Of a DNA stretch of 64,000 bases, positions 45,250 to 57,510 are shown in pieces. Numbering within the stretch: the first letter of the stretch is position 1; each line of letters opens with the position of its first letter. A model generated the notes under the pieces. It ran no database searches. It was not told the origin of the DNA and saw nothing but the letters and a program-made list of their open reading frames with translations. The stretch comes from Taudactylus pleione (lineage: Eukaryota > Chordata > Amphibia > Anura > Myobatrachidae), in contig JAUIMM010000213.1 in assembly GCA_031769625.1 (NCBI GenBank), positions 124,001 through 188,000 on the forward strand, written 5' to 3'. Position numbers and translations under genes: made by a program.

Positions 45250-45282
<33 letters not shown>
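45250..45282. repeat. (TA)n microsatellite
   Basis: About 16 TA units continue the tract into which the Tc1 element was inserted. Confidence 0.95.
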
Positions 45283-45285
<3 letters not shown>

Positions 45286-45640
45286 AACATCATAAAGGTT
45301 GTCCCAACTTGAAAAAGTACATTTAGGTATGAGGTGTTAATCTTGATCAGGACCTTTCAAAGAGATAAACTAGGTGGATGTTCTTCATGGTATGTATGAC
45401 ACCAAGAGGACTGAATGAAAACAACAACTATTTGCCCTTTCTTCAATAAATTTTCAACATTAATATGCCAAGAGATATGTTCCAGATAGAGACATGGGAT
45501 TATATTCAGCAAATCTCCTTTTCATGGGTCACTACACTATATCCAGTCTTTAGTAGATTTAAGATGATCTATTTTATCTGAATAAATTAAATATTCTATG
45601 CTACACATAAATACAATGGACATGTTGAAAAGTGAAAATT
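45283..45640 (+). pseudogene. Penelope-like C-terminus and 3' tail, plus strand
   Basis: Reverse-complement match to 39715-40020: 'aactaggtggatgttcttca', 'caccaagaggactgaatgaa', 'ccctttcttcaata' and the tail 'agatttaagatgatctat' all have counterparts. It encodes traces of the terminal block of the nuclease domain, then 3' UTR. It is the mirror-image partner of the minus-strand element at 39715-41700, with the two 3' ends facing outward. Confidence 0.75.
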
Positions 45641-46134
45641 AAATTTGTTTATATGGTACACATTATATTGGCTTCTATATATATTAATTAACTAGATGAT
45701 CATTTATTTCTATTTGATTATTCTGTCATCATTTCTTTTATACCATCCCAAAAAAGCTCATACTCACCATATTTCTCCTCTATCTATCACAACTTGAATT
45801 TTTCAATTCACATAATTAGAGTGAGTTGACATTAAAATAATATCTAATTACTAAGCAGATTATTCACTGTCAGATTCATTCTAATATCACTATTTATGAA
45901 TAGAATCACACACTTATAATTTATTTTTACACTATTCACTTACTAATTCATTAGAGTAGACTCTCCACACATGCAAACTACATATTATTATACACACTAT
46001 AAATAAATATAATTTGAGAACAACACACATTTTATATGCACTATTTTTCACTTCATTAGTATTTTCATTATATTTTTTTTTCAGCACAGTAACCATCCTT
46101 CTTTTTAAAATAATTGTTGGAGAAAAAAAAATAA

Positions 46135-46187
<53 letters not shown>

Positions 46188-46294
46188 AAATTTTGGGTAA
46201 TATAAATTATTTTATGAATGTGACAAATTATAAATCTAATCCTTACCAATTCCCATTACACTATGAACTATTAGAACAATATTTTATACAATAA
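45641..46294. repeat. AT-rich DNA with a (TA)n(TG)n microsatellite at 46138-46188
   Basis: About 20 TA/TG dinucleotides occur at 46138-46188. Nothing else is recognised. Confidence 0.7.
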
Positions 46295-46740
46295 ATAGTG
46301 AAAAAATCCCAAGCACCAGAAGGTGAACTGATCATAAAGATACAGTGAAAAATACATGATTACAAATGGAAAAGCAACTTATCTTTAATAGAAAATCTTC
46401 GGTCACCTGACCAACCATGATTCAAACATAAAAGGAAAAAGGAAGGCAAAACATTGAGTGTAACGTTTTAATACTGCATCAATCAAACAGCCATCACTGT
46501 GTAAATTAGGAGTTGATGGAACTAAAATCAGTCCCCCATATGTAATAATATTTATACAAAAAACACAGTTTAATTTATATAATAAGGTCCACGATTAAAT
46601 GCAGGTAAACAACGTACAAGAGCAAAAAATTCTAAAAGCTTATCTGTCCATCATAAGAGGGTCCAGGATAGCAGGGTCACATATTTTTTTACTATCTTTA
46701 TGATCAGTTCACCTTCTGGTGCTTGGGATTTTTTCACTAT
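46295..46740. mobile_element. Small element with inverted ends of about 48 bp
   Basis: 'atagtgaaaaaatcccaagc' through 'gatcataaagata' (46295-46342) is exactly mirrored at 46693-46740. The middle (about 350 bp) is AT-rich and non-coding. No clear target duplication was found, so the superfamily is unknown. Confidence 0.8.
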
Positions 46741-47560
46741 TTAATTGATTTATAAATAGTTTATCACTTTATATGACTAATATATCCTAGCAGCCACTCA
46801 TATATGAGCTAGGTGTACTTTATAAAAACATACACATATTTTCTGTTTGTAGGATTATTGTTTGTCACTTGTGCGCTCACTAATATATTCTTTTCAATAT
46901 TTTATACATGTACTGTAGCTTTTCCAGAAATTGTAATACTATAAAAACTAAAAAATGCATAGTATTAATATTTTTTCAAATAAAAATTAATACTGTCAAT
47001 TGATTTTTATGTTTAAAGATAGTAAACTTAATTGATGTATGCACTAAAATGGTTCATATAATTAATGATGAATTAGGGTGCATTAACAACTGTCTCTAAA
47101 AATGTAAACTACTTATAAATGATTATGCCTAAAGGTTAATAGATCTAATGGATGACTCAGATTGCAGATACAACTGATTGAGCACGTAACTGATATGTTT
47201 CATAAGAATTAATAGATTTGCAGACTGCTGAATGCTGATCGGCAAATAGACAAGCCCCCTAATGACCTGGCACACACAGATTGGTTGCCACACCATATAA
47301 AAGTATTTCCATTTCCCTGGCTCTTGCCAGCCTCATTAATGCAGCATAGCAAAATGTGTGACTGCATTTCACCTCTATGCCCTGTTTCTGTAATTATTGT
47401 ATATTTGCAATGTACCTGACAAGCATGGTAAGCTGGATCATTACTGCGATGTCTAGTGCAGGGGTTTATGTAGTGGATGTGATAGATTATGGTGACACTC
47501 ACTCGATGGTTTAGCCCAGGTGTTCAAGTTGCAAGAATGTCTATATGTGTTTTATATAAA
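46741..47560. other. AT-rich DNA, nothing recognised
   Basis: No gene or repeat structure that I can support. Confidence 0.5.
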
Positions 47561-47569
47561 TAATCAGCT

Positions 47570-48060
47570 AAAACATAATCAATGTCAGAATAGCCTGTCA
47601 CCAATTTACCTAACTTACAACTACCACTATGTCAGTATGGAAGCCAGTATATTAATCATGTTATAGCTATGACATTTGACTGCTAATTGAAGAAACTCAG
47701 TCTGTTTTCCCTGTTGTTCTTTGTTAGTTTGAAATTATATTTTGTTAGGAGACATCCACATATTTTTTTCAATAATATGGTTTCCAATAAAGAATGGGAT
47801 TTAATATACCGTTTGAATTATAAAGCGATCTATATCCATTTATTGTTTTCCTTTTCAAGGATTAATTAAAAATAACAGTGTCAACTCCCACTTATTTAAA
47901 CAGCCACAAAATGATGTAATCTAAAGGCATGATTAATGTCAAAATTGTCATTTTATAATTTATTTAACTGACAATTACCGCTATGATAAGTGTGGGAGTC
48001 AGTAATTTAATCATGTTATAATAATGGCAGTTAACTGTTAATTGATATAACTCCTCAAAG
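47570..48060 (+). repeat. Diverged direct duplication (two ~130-bp units)
   Basis: 47577-47700 and 47928-48055 align end to end: 'taatcaatgtcag' / 'gattaatgtcaaa', 'ttatttaactgacaattacc' / 'ttacctaacttacaactacc', 'attaatcatgttata' / 'tttaatcatgttata', and 'gctaattgaagaaactc' / 'gttaattgatataactc'. They are old copies of one sequence. Confidence 0.7.
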
Positions 48061-48386
48061 GATACCTGAAATATAACAGTGATAATACCAGCATATTGCT
48101 ACAAACATTTAGCATTTGCTTAATCAGAAATACCGTTGATGAGACCTGGCAATTTATACAGGGATACCTCAAAGATGTTTATTTTATTAAAGGACATATC
48201 TGTGTGAATGCAATGCAACACTACAATATGCATATGAGCATACACTAATGTCAGTTTAAAGATTTTGAACACAGCTCCTTGGTTCTGGCAGAATTGTACA
48301 ATTAATAATATTCACCGAATCTTAACTGCACCAGTCATGCTGTAACTAATCAATATATAAGTTGCAATTTAACAAGCAATTTTAAC

Positions 48387-48715
48387 ACTAAAGCTGGTCA
48401 TCCACTATACAATTTTCTGTCAGATATCTGTCCAATCTGGCTGGTTGGAATGAAAACCTGGTAATGTATGGTAGCAAATGACAGTCGATCATATGGTTTT
48501 AAACACTGAAAAAAGGACAAAAAAAATTGTTCAAATTGGTTAAATTTGTATGTTTTAACCAATTTGTCTGAACAACCATTTTTGGCTATTTTACAGTGTT
48601 TGTGAGCAAATGGACGATTGTCATTTGCTCCCATACATTACCAGGTTTTCATTCCAACCAGCCAGATTGGACAGATATCTGTCAGAAAATTGTATTGTGG
48701 ATGCCCGGCTTTAGT
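48387..48715. mobile_element. MITE with inverted ends of about 85 bp (329 bp)
   Basis: 'actaaagc.gg.catccac' through 'aatgtatgg' at the left is mirrored at 48630-48715 with only a few mismatches ('tgtcagatatctgtccaatc' and 'tggctggttggaatgaaaac'). A second inner inverted repeat ('aaattggttaaa' / 'tttaaccaattt') sits at the centre. Non-coding; target duplication unclear. Confidence 0.85.
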
Positions 48716-49096
48716 TCAGTTTTTAATACAATAAACTGTGTGCTGAGAGAATAAGCAAATAGTAAATAAAGCCATTTCACAAAGAAATTATCTATATTCA
48801 AATATTATGAGAATATTGGCTATATACAAATAGATGGGAAGATATATGCACACAACAGTGCACAAATCAATGACACCCATATAAACTGAATTGATTTATT
48901 GCCATTTTATGCTATTAAATATCTGGATTATTCCTATTGTGAACCAGGGAACACGTTTGATTGTGGTTATCTCCCCAGTGTTCAAATATTTCACAAATAT
49001 AAATATATTAGTGGTCCCTCCACATATACATAAAATTAACAAACCTATCTATGCTATAAATATATATGGAGTTAAAAGACAGTCTCACTAGACATA

Positions 49097-49462
49097 GGGC
49101 TGAATTCAAATCAGTGCAATGTTGAATAGCCACGGGAGGGACCTCCAGCAGCTATTCAATTCAAAGAGCTGTTAGCATTGTCGGGAATGGGTTAAGTCTG
49201 AGAATGCCAGTTCTCGTTACTTAACTTGAGTGTTAAGGCGTGGTAACCGGCATTCTCTGACTAAAGTGCCGGGCGCATGGCTATTAGCGCCACACTAAGC
49301 CGGCAAACAGCTGCGCGCCCGGTAGTTTTATCGGATCTCTCCTCACATCCCTAGGGGGTGCAAGAAGAAATCCTTTAGCCGCCCAAACACCGCGGTGTAT
49401 TGAATAGCTTTGGGAGCTCCCTCCAGCAGCTTTTCAACATCGCACTGAATTGAATTCAGCCC
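49097..49462. mobile_element. MITE with 'gggctgaattcaa' ends
   Basis: The left end 'gggctgaattcaaatcagtg' matches the reverse complement of the right end ('gggctgaattcaattcagtg'), and symmetry continues into 'cagcagctattcaat' / 'attgaatagc'. The centre is CpG-rich ('gccgggcgcatggc', 'agctgcgcgcccgg'). Probably Harbinger-type from the end sequence; no clean target duplication seen. Confidence 0.8.
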
Positions 49463-49799
49463 ACAGATGTCTATTACTCATTAAAAGCTAATAATCTTTA
49501 ATTTATAGCCTCTCTCTACTATAGGATCTGAAGAACTTACTTCCAAATCCTATAAAATTCTTATAAACATACTGCACCTGAACTCTGATAATGCAAGCAT
49601 ATACAAATATGTATTGTAATTGAAAGAAGACAAGATATGGGCATACAGTTGATTATTATTTCTGATGTATTATTTTATACACTTTTGTTACTACTATATT
49701 TTAAATATTTTGGTATATAGATTACATATATTAATTACATTTTAATAATTATTTAGTCTTAACTTTATTAAAACGCACAGTATCTAAAATATAGAGACA
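49463..49799. other. AT-rich DNA, nothing recognised
   Basis: No gene or repeat structure that I can support. Confidence 0.5.
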
Positions 49800-50110
49800 A
49801 CCATGTGGCATTCAAAAAGGGTCAGCTTTATTTAATAAATGTATGGTGGGGGAAGAAAGAACAGCCAGCTATTCAGCATCCACTTGACTTATGCAAATAA
49901 CACCACAACTTGCACGGGCCAAATATCACTTTAAGCATATGGGAGGTATTCGATACTCATACCAATACACTATGAAGGCCCGCTCAGTTGAGAGGTGCAA
50001 TTGACACCAGTAAGGTGACATCAGCCTACCCAGTGTGCTGAAGGGGAGGCCAAACTCCAGATTGCAGTAATTTGGATTATCAACTGCTACTCTTTCCAGC
50101 CATGTACAAT
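49800..50110. repeat. Dispersed repeat, copy 1 (partner at 61640-61990)
   Basis: Shares with 61640-61990 the order 'tttatttaataaa..gtatggtggggg', 'cttgca.ggg', 'gtaaggtgacatcagcctac' (there 'gtagggtaaaattagcctac') and 'ccagtgt.ctgaaggg'. The copies are diverged and in the same orientation. Class unknown; no coding. Confidence 0.65.
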
Positions 50111-50329
50111 TCTCATTAAAGAACTGAGCTCACCACCATACAAGCAACTAAGTAACTACATCTGGTTAAACAGCAAAATGCATTATAAGCACAAATTGTA
50201 TAACAATGCAATTTGTACAAATATATATAATATGGTTCAGGCTGGAGCCAATTCATTCTCGTCTCTCATGTGCCCCCAATCATACAGCAGCTCTGTTCCA
50301 GCCTATCTGCCAAACAAGGCACTGAATAA

Positions 50330-50703
50330 TAGCCCTTTCACATCTCAATGCCGGGTTGCACCCGGGGATTTGTTCATGTGTCCATCCCGGGTGCGACCCA
50401 GCTGAGACCCTTTCAGATGGGTTGGCTGACCCTGCTTATTGCCGGTGCTTGCAGATGAGATAATCTCTTCACAGCATTGGGTGAGCCGGCGCTTGCAGGA
50501 CACGGGTCGCATTACCCCGGGTTACACATTCACACTGCAATGCGGGCCGGGTTGGACCTGAATTCAACCTTGCTCATTACCAGGGTTGAAATTCTGGGTC
50601 GACTCAGATTATTTCAACCTGGCCCTTACCCACTGCACAGTAACCAGGGTTGCTGCGGATTCATGTGCAATAAACCGGGTTATTGCTTGTAGTGTTAAAG
50701 GGG
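50330..50703. mobile_element. GC-rich MITE ('agccctttcaca' ends)
   Basis: The left end 'agccctttcacatctcaatg' and the reverse complement of the right end ('ccctttaacactacaagc') are related. The inside has many 'cccgggtt' / 'aacccggg' pairs able to form hairpins. Non-coding. Confidence 0.65.
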
Positions 50704-51781
50704 TATCACTGACTGCTATTGCTATAGTCTGATCTTCAGGGCTATAGAAAATTGATTGTGATTTTACTCCTCCTGCACTGTCAAGTAAAATTATTAAATA
50801 TGTCATCCATTATAGCAGAACATCCTTCCATGGTGCTATGGGAACTCTAAGAATAATAGTAATAATGAACTAAACAATAATTATGCTAGCATTCATGGCA
50901 TGCTGACTAAAAACATTAGGCTGTATGACTTGCACTAACAATAGTAAATGCTACAAATGTGTAAAAGTCCACCGCACATAATATGTAATTGCTTTGTGGG
51001 AGCCCTGTGGGTAAAGTGTGATACCTGCACATCAATACAAACATCTCATTAATACTGCTACACTGCAGGATATTTAGATGTGGCACAACCTGGAAAGGAG
51101 TCCATAGACAACTGACAATGACATTACAGACCTTGGAACCAGAAAATGGAGCATGAAAGAGCCTGTAAATAAAGTATTTTTTATCCCTAAATATTTTAGT
51201 ATGGGAATTAACTGTAGTATTCTAAGTAAGAAGAACTGGTGGGGCACAGTAAAGTCCAGCATCAGAAAGAGAAATGTAGCAGTTAGGTATTATGGAATCA
51301 TTAAAAGAAGGCAGCATTAAAGTGCACTATCTGTCTGTAAATCATGTCTAATTAAAATTCCCACTATCACCTGCATAGTGGGTTTGAATGAACATGCTTA
51401 CTTCAAAGGCAGGCTTCTATACAGGTGTAATATAAAGTGAATGGGACTCAAGAGCTGCCTATCACAGACTTATTATGAAACAATTTAAATTGGTTACTGA
51501 GCACTGTAATGGGTTTTATTTACAAAGCACCAGGCAGCAAAACGCAGTGCCTCTGATCTTGTCCATGCCTAACATCCAAAAATGCAATGTCCGTACCAAC
51601 AAGACATGGCAAGCAAAGCATTGCCCCTTCAAACACCTGGCACAAACATGGTCAGAAGTAAGGGCCTCACAACCTTATGCCGCGCAAACAAACCCCCAGG
51701 CCTGCATATGCCAAACCTGGGGTTCATAATCAAGTATAATTCATAATTTAATCTATAAGTAATACCCAGACTTCATATTGT
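50704..51781. other. No gene recognised
   Basis: Ordinary AT-rich DNA without supported features. Confidence 0.45.
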
Positions 51782-51935
51782 GGAGAGATTTATCAAAGCT
51801 TTGAGAAAGATAAAGTGGAGAGAGATAAAGTACTAAATGATCAGCTTTAAACTGTAATTTTAAATGCCATGTTTGGAAAATGACACAATTTGTTTGATTG
51901 GTACTTATCTATCTCCTATTTTTGATAAACCGTCT
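51782..51935. mobile_element. Small MITE ('ggagagatttatcaaa' family)
   Basis: It starts 'ggagagatttatcaaagctt' with 'gataaagtggagagagataa' and ends 'atctatctcctatttttgat', the mirror of the start. Non-coding and diverged. Confidence 0.7.
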
Positions 51936-52121
51936 ACAAAGAAACCAAAATAAGAAGTTATGTAACATGCAGAATGTGAAATATATAGGTGCAGTCACTC
52001 AGTAATTGCTCCCTGTTATCTGCCATGTAGTCTGACCCAATGGCGTAACTTCATCCCAGATGCCCGGAGGCAAGTTATAATTTGGTGCCCCCCTATAAAA
52101 ATAGGGAAAATAAATGTGGTG

Positions 52122-52179
<58 letters not shown>
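52122..52179. repeat. (CTAT)n microsatellite
   Basis: About 14 uninterrupted tetranucleotide units. An open frame reading Ile-Tyr-Leu-Ser repeats is a by-product. Confidence 0.98.
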
Positions 52180-52339
52180 ATATATACACAAAAACAGTCA
52201 TATAAAATAGCCTTAAGTGGGGTGAATATTTTGTGGGCAAAGGAGAAGGTGCCACTACAATGCTGCCACCTGGCGGTAGGCACCTCTATTGTCTCCCATA
52301 GTTCTGCCCCTGATTGTCACTCTGTCATGTAAGGGGGAA

Positions 52340-52480
52340 GGGTGATATATTTAAAGAGCATACTGTATGTTTTATCACTCTGTAATGTTAGGGGGGGATA
52401 TGCGCATATGTTTTATCACTCTGTAATGTTAGGGGGGATATGAGCATATGTTTTATCATTCTTTCATGTTAAATAATTTA
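52340..52480 (+). repeat. Short tandem repeat of about 55 bp
   Basis: The unit 'tatgttttatcactctgtaa' followed by 'tgttagggggg.tatg.gcata' occurs about two and a half times. A mirrored 'cagagtgataaaa' appears at 52493-52506. Confidence 0.75.
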
Positions 52481-53334
52481 ACATGGCACTGACAGAGTGA
52501 TAAAAGATATGGTCTTTAACTATACCCCCCATAACATGAATAAGTGATATAAAATATGTGCTTTTTAAATATATAATCCCCCCCCCGAGTCCTACGCCCC
52601 GCGACAACCCCAGCACACCCTCTTAGGGCTTGCACTTGACAGACACTGAGACAGACTTACTATATTGTTTTCTACTGCCTGTCTGCAGTGCCATTGCCCA
52701 CAGAGCCTCTCTCCTGGGTCCCGGTCACTCTTTCTCCCCACAGCCAGCTGCTGGTGCCAAGTAAGTTGCAACAGTGTGTAGGAGTCTCAGCTCCTCAAAA
52801 GGGGCACAGGGTCACGGCCGGTCACATGATACGTGACGTCCGCCCAGTGGCGGAACTTGTGAGTGGTGGGCCCAGGTGCAAAAATTGGCTTTGGGCCCCC
52901 GTTCTCCACCCTACTCCAAGTTCAAAGTGCAATGGGTGACAAGGAGAGGTAGAGGGTGACAGGGAGAGGCAAGAGGTAGACAAAAAGAGGCAAGAAGGTG
53001 ACAAGCAAATAGTGACAGGGAGAAGCAGTGGGTAACAGGGAGAGATAACATGCAGTGCAGTGGCTGGACTAGCAAGAGGTGGGCCCACTATGCAAAAGAA
53101 AAACTGTGGACACAAGAGATTACCAATTTAATTTAGCTTGCATTTATTACACTGTGTGACACAAATAGTGTAATAAATGCAACACAAATTACATATGTAT
53201 TCTCCTGTGATGACAACTAGCACAAACCAGCCAGATGTTGTGCTAAACGATATCCCTAAATATACAATATAATGGGCATATTACTAGTCACACACATAAT
53301 ACTACACTATGAAGAAGAATCAGAAGTTGGCCCA
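52481..53334. other. No gene; fragments of dispersed repeats
   Basis: 'cagtggcggaacttgtgag' (about 52845) and 'cagtggctggactagcaag' (about 53058) look like the same repeat start, as does 'caatggcgtaacttcatc' upstream at about 52038. A (g/a)ggtgacagggagagg mini-repeat occupies 52930-53050. No coding. Confidence 0.45.
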
Positions 53335-53846
53335 TGGTAATATAAGGGTGGCAGTCGGGAAGCCGACGGACATAATCCCTACCACCGGCTTCCTGACTGT
53401 CTAATCCCGGAAAGAGTCTAAAGACAGGCATTGAAATCCCGACACCTGTCATTAGACATACGCCGGGAGACTGACGCCCGGCATCCTGATCGAATGGATA
53501 CCGGGCGCCGAGTGTAGATAGCGGTGGGGGGGGTTAGTTTTATGGTTCCCTTGGGGGATTTAGGGCTATGCACCCCCTGGGAGATTAGGGTCAGGCTAGG
53601 GGAAGGGATGGTTAGGGTTAGGCACCCCCCGGGGGACTTAGGTTTAGGCAGCAGGGAAGGGGGGGGGTTAGGTTTAGGCACTTAGAGGGGAGGTTAGGGT
53701 TAGGCACCCCTAAGGGGGGGCTTAGGGTTAGGGGTAGAATAGGTTAGCAAATACTCACTTTAGGACGATCAGGATTTTCACTGCTGCCGGGATGCCGCTG
53801 TCAGGATTCCAACCGCCGACCATGCATCCGGCGGTAAATCATACCA
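53335..53846 (+). repeat. TTAGGG-rich interspersed repeat, copy 2
   Basis: Reverse-complement copy of the element at 36242-36780: 'cagtcgggaagcc' at the left, degenerate 'gggttaggcacccc' units in the middle, 'gacgatcaggattttcac' and 'ccggcggtaaatcatacc' at the right. Confidence 0.85.
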
Positions 53847-53859
53847 ATTCCTGGTTAAA

Positions 53860-54720
53860 AAATACCCTCTAAAATTTATTAAGGAGGCTAGAGATCATGC
53901 CTCTAATAAATATAAACAGAAAAAAGAAATGAGAGTTGAGATTAGATATATATGCTGAAAGTAAGGAAAGAGAGTCCTGTGAAATTACTTCACTAGAAGA
54001 AGATAGACGTAAAAATAAAGATTTTGGACTTGTCCTTATTTCCCAATTTAATAATAAAGCTAGAAAACTTAGATCTGCAATAAATAAAAATTATAACATA
54101 CTCAGACAATATAAAATTTTGTCAGAATGTCTCAAACAATAACAAAGGTAATCTTTAATAAAATAAAAAATTTAAAGAGTATACTAATACCCAGTAACCT
54201 GAGTAGTATTGAAGTAAAGGATGAGTTGGACACGTGGTTACACAAATAAACTATTCGGTTGCTTTTGTTGTATTCGCTCTAGATGTTTGACTTGTGTCTA
54301 TATCGTGAATAAGATGAACAAACAAGATCATTTCCCACATTACAGAAAATTCTTGTAATATTAAAAAAATTAACAATTGTGAGTCAATTTGTAATTTGCA
54401 TACTCAGTTGTACATGTAATTTGCAATACGTGGGACGTACCAATAGGTCTTTGAATATAATAAAAGGGAATTTAAAACACAGTCTATGTTGTCTGAATCT
54501 CTCTTTCAGTGTCTTTAGACATTTTGCCTTTGTCCACAATAAAGATCCTAAGGACATCACTGTTGCTGGGGTAGAGATGATTAAAAGGACCATAAGGGGT
54601 GGTTATAGTTTTAGACAACTATGTTTGGTACAATCAAGATGGATATTTTGTCTCCACTCTCTTCATCCTGAGAGTTTGAAAGAGGCACTTGAATTTTATG
54701 ATTAATCTGGTGGAATGAGT
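53860..54720 (+). pseudogene. Penelope-like element: late RT and GIY-YIG, plus strand
   Basis: Frames on the plus strand give 'FIKEARDHASNKYKQKKE' (post-palm region), then 'VLISQFNNKARKLRSAINKN' with 'YNILRQYKILSECL' (the family's FN..W..IR..I.K.W.IL pattern). About 80 residues later comes the nuclease core 'LSCTCNLQYVGRTNRSLNII', ending 'RGGYSFRQLCLVQSRWIFCL' and 'HPESLKEALEFYD', a stop and a 3' tail. The strand breaks into several frames. It is a distinct copy from those at 39715-45640 and 56460-57510. The catalytic RT palm is not present. Confidence 0.75.
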
Positions 54721-56224
54721 CAAGATGAAAACTTTAGGTTACTAAGGGTGTTTTATAGGAAGGGCAATATATTAGCTCCACTGAAACCTAATAGGCTAGA
54801 CACATGTACTCTCTTTTCAGTGTTTGTCCTATTGTTTCAGTTTGAGTGAGATATATATATAGACATGTAATCACTATTTGTATACTACTGAAACTGACAC
54901 TCATTGAGAGTATTGAAATGAATGGAACAGCAAAGGATATAACTCACCAATTATTTGGAACCAATGAAAATTAAAGTTTATAGTATATAAAGCATGTATT
55001 TGGAGGAGAGGCTATTCAGCTTGAAAATATCCCGAGTTCTGGATGAAATGCATTGCTGTGTGCCTATTTGGAGTCTAGTAAATGAATTGACTAATGTGAG
55101 GAATACCTCACAACAGGCGCTCAGATGTGCACGATTTCCACAGCAGCTGCAATAAATGAGTGTAGTTGCACTCAAAAAGGGAAATACAAAAAGATGGAAA
55201 TACAGCGCTAGTATAATAGGTCTATTAATGGTTGTAACTAACCAGATGAAGTGTGATTAGTATGGAAAAGACATTTTTAATTATTAAATAAATGCAATAA
55301 AAAATTAATTAATTGATTAAAATTAATTATACAGATATAGAAATACATACAAATGAAAATAAAAACATGCAGGTCAATCTGTGGTACAACTACCCCTATA
55401 TATGTATGTGATACTGTTATAGGATATGGTGTCAGTAATTTTGAGCTCTAAGGCTCTATTCAGGAACAAATGTGGCAAAGTACTTTAGCTTCCCAATATG
55501 GATTAGTCTCCACCAACTCACAATAGATAGGGATCCGGGTGTTTCCAAGACATCATTGTGCCAGTGTAATGTCCCTTGGAGTGGTGAAGCAGAAGAATAT
55601 CCAAAAAGTTTACAGCTGTTCCCAAAGAAACTTTTTGCATCTATATATATACCTATTGTGATTATATTGTGTAAATTGTATCCGGTATTACTTGATTATA
55701 TAAGTCAATTGAACTGATTCAATCAGTGTATTAAACTGTTACTTAGGTACTGACATTTACATTTTATTTTTATACTTATTTATGCATATTTTATTAGTAA
55801 TATATATGTTCAGGTTTTAATAAACTTTTATATGTGGATTATCAATTGTGGTCCAGACTATTGGTTTACCAGCACAATTCTTTTTTCTTCTTTAGTATAA
55901 TATATAAGGGACTTGCAAATTTTCCCTTTTTATGAATTGCAGAAGGTGAACTTAATTACATTAACAAATTGGTTCACGAGCTACTGGGTAATTTGGATTT
56001 GTGTGCTTCCCAACAACCCCACCATATTTGTACAGTAATAAGTTTATTTCTCCAGCGCTAACTAGGATATTTTAAATAAAAATATAATTTTTTAATGTCT
56101 CAATAATGAGATATTTGTAAATTAGAGTATATACTGTATCTTTCATATAGGTGTCATCATTCCAAATGTTTTTATTAAACATACATATAATACCACAGTG
56201 TCCTGGGGATATATAAACTCCTGG
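54721..56224. other. No gene; possible Penelope tail sequences
   Basis: The first part probably includes the 3' UTR of the preceding element. The rest is AT-rich with no supported feature. Confidence 0.4.
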
Positions 56225-56393
56225 GGGTATATTTACTAAAGTGAAGGTTTTTAGAAATGGAAATGTTGCCCATAGCAACCATATTCTACTTATCATTTAT
56301 CTAGCAACTTCTTGCAGATACTAGCTAGAATCTGATTGGTTTCTATGGGTAACATCTCTACTTCTAAAAGCCTCCCCTTTAGTAAATATACCC
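56225..56393. mobile_element. Complete small MITE (169 bp), 'gggtatatttactaaa' ends
   Basis: Perfect 16-bp inverted ends 'gggtatatttactaaa' and 'tttagtaaatataccc'. Internal symmetry includes 'gttgcccatagcaacc' / 'ggtttctatgggtaac'. A truncated relative is at 18115-18262. Confidence 0.88.
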
Positions 56394-56459
56394 TCTAGAA
56401 TTGACTAATGAATGACAGTGTCTATCAATGCACTGTCTATTAATTTATCACTGCAGACT

Positions 56460-57510
56460 GAAGTGGTCTTCTGGTCAAAATTAAAAACTGGATGAACTAG
56501 AACAACATACCTGTATTTTGGACATTCAAAAGACTTTGGATCCACTCAAAACAAACTTAGAGGACCAACAATTGGAAAACAGTTAAATCCAATTAAAAAT
56601 GTGAAACACTAGAATATTTCCCAGATCAGATTAGCTATGAAAATATAAGAAAACTTCAATCCTCCATTTTGGACCAAAAACATTTTGAACCCAAAACACC
56701 ATTAATTCAGTCCTCAAATAAAAAATATCATCAACAAAAACCACATAAGGATGACCACAAGAACCATTACTTGTCACCCCATACACACAGAAACCAATAT
56801 AAAACCTGGAGAACTCAACAATATTCCTACCAACAAAATTATAGAAGATTAAAACAGATTAGGAATTACCATCAATGCCACTCACAGAAGAACTTTAAAC
56901 ACAAATACAATTACTGGTACAGATATTCTGGACAACAAATACCAAGGAAACACCATATATAAATATATGAATCATTCAGAAGACTTCTTTACTCCAAAAA
57001 GTAATGAAATTTCATCAACATCTATTTTTTTAGAAAGTGACCCCTCAGTTTTCCACAGTAACAAATTTTCACCTTTACAAGAAAGTGTGGATCTAGCAAG
57101 AAGAAACTCAGATTCAGAAGGTCCAGGGAAGTCAAAACAAGACTATTACAATTAAACCTGTTGATAAGTGAGGTGGCATGGTCATTATGAGCAATGAGAG
57201 TTACTACATTGAAATTGACATTCCTTTATTAGACTAAGAGACTTCTAAATTATTGAAATTTGATCCAAATAACTCTTACCAAAGCAGGCTTTTTTAATCT
57301 GAAAATCACCTTTGATAAAGGTATTCTTAATAAATCTAAATTAAATTTTTTATATGTTACCCACCCACAGATTCCATACTTACATTGTCTGCCAAAAATA
57401 CATATAAACAGCATTAATCCTCCAGGCAGACCAAAAATATCCATGATTGACTCATTGAACTCTGCTCTATCCAGATATGTCGATTTGCACCAGCAAGAAT
57501 AGTTGTAGGA
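56460..57510 (+). pseudogene. Penelope-like element: N-terminal part and RT start
   Basis: The plus strand has a Gln/His/Lys-rich segment (56669-56962). From about 57160 it shows the conserved beginning of a Penelope-like RT: 'GMVIMSNESYYIEID', then after frame changes 'FLYVTHPQIPYLHCLPKIHI', 'NPPGRPKISMIDSLNSALSR' and 'YVDLH', matching the family pattern PxFYxLPKIHK...PPGRPIVS...S...LS.YVD. Homology ends at 57500, before the catalytic Asp motifs. Stops at several points in 57170-57260 make it a relic. Its place relative to the fragment at 53860-54720 (later domains upstream) shows they are different copies. Confidence 0.78.

Noticed and set aside
52114..52332. Ile-Tyr-Leu-Ser repeat peptide
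   Set aside because: Translation of the (CTAT)n microsatellite.
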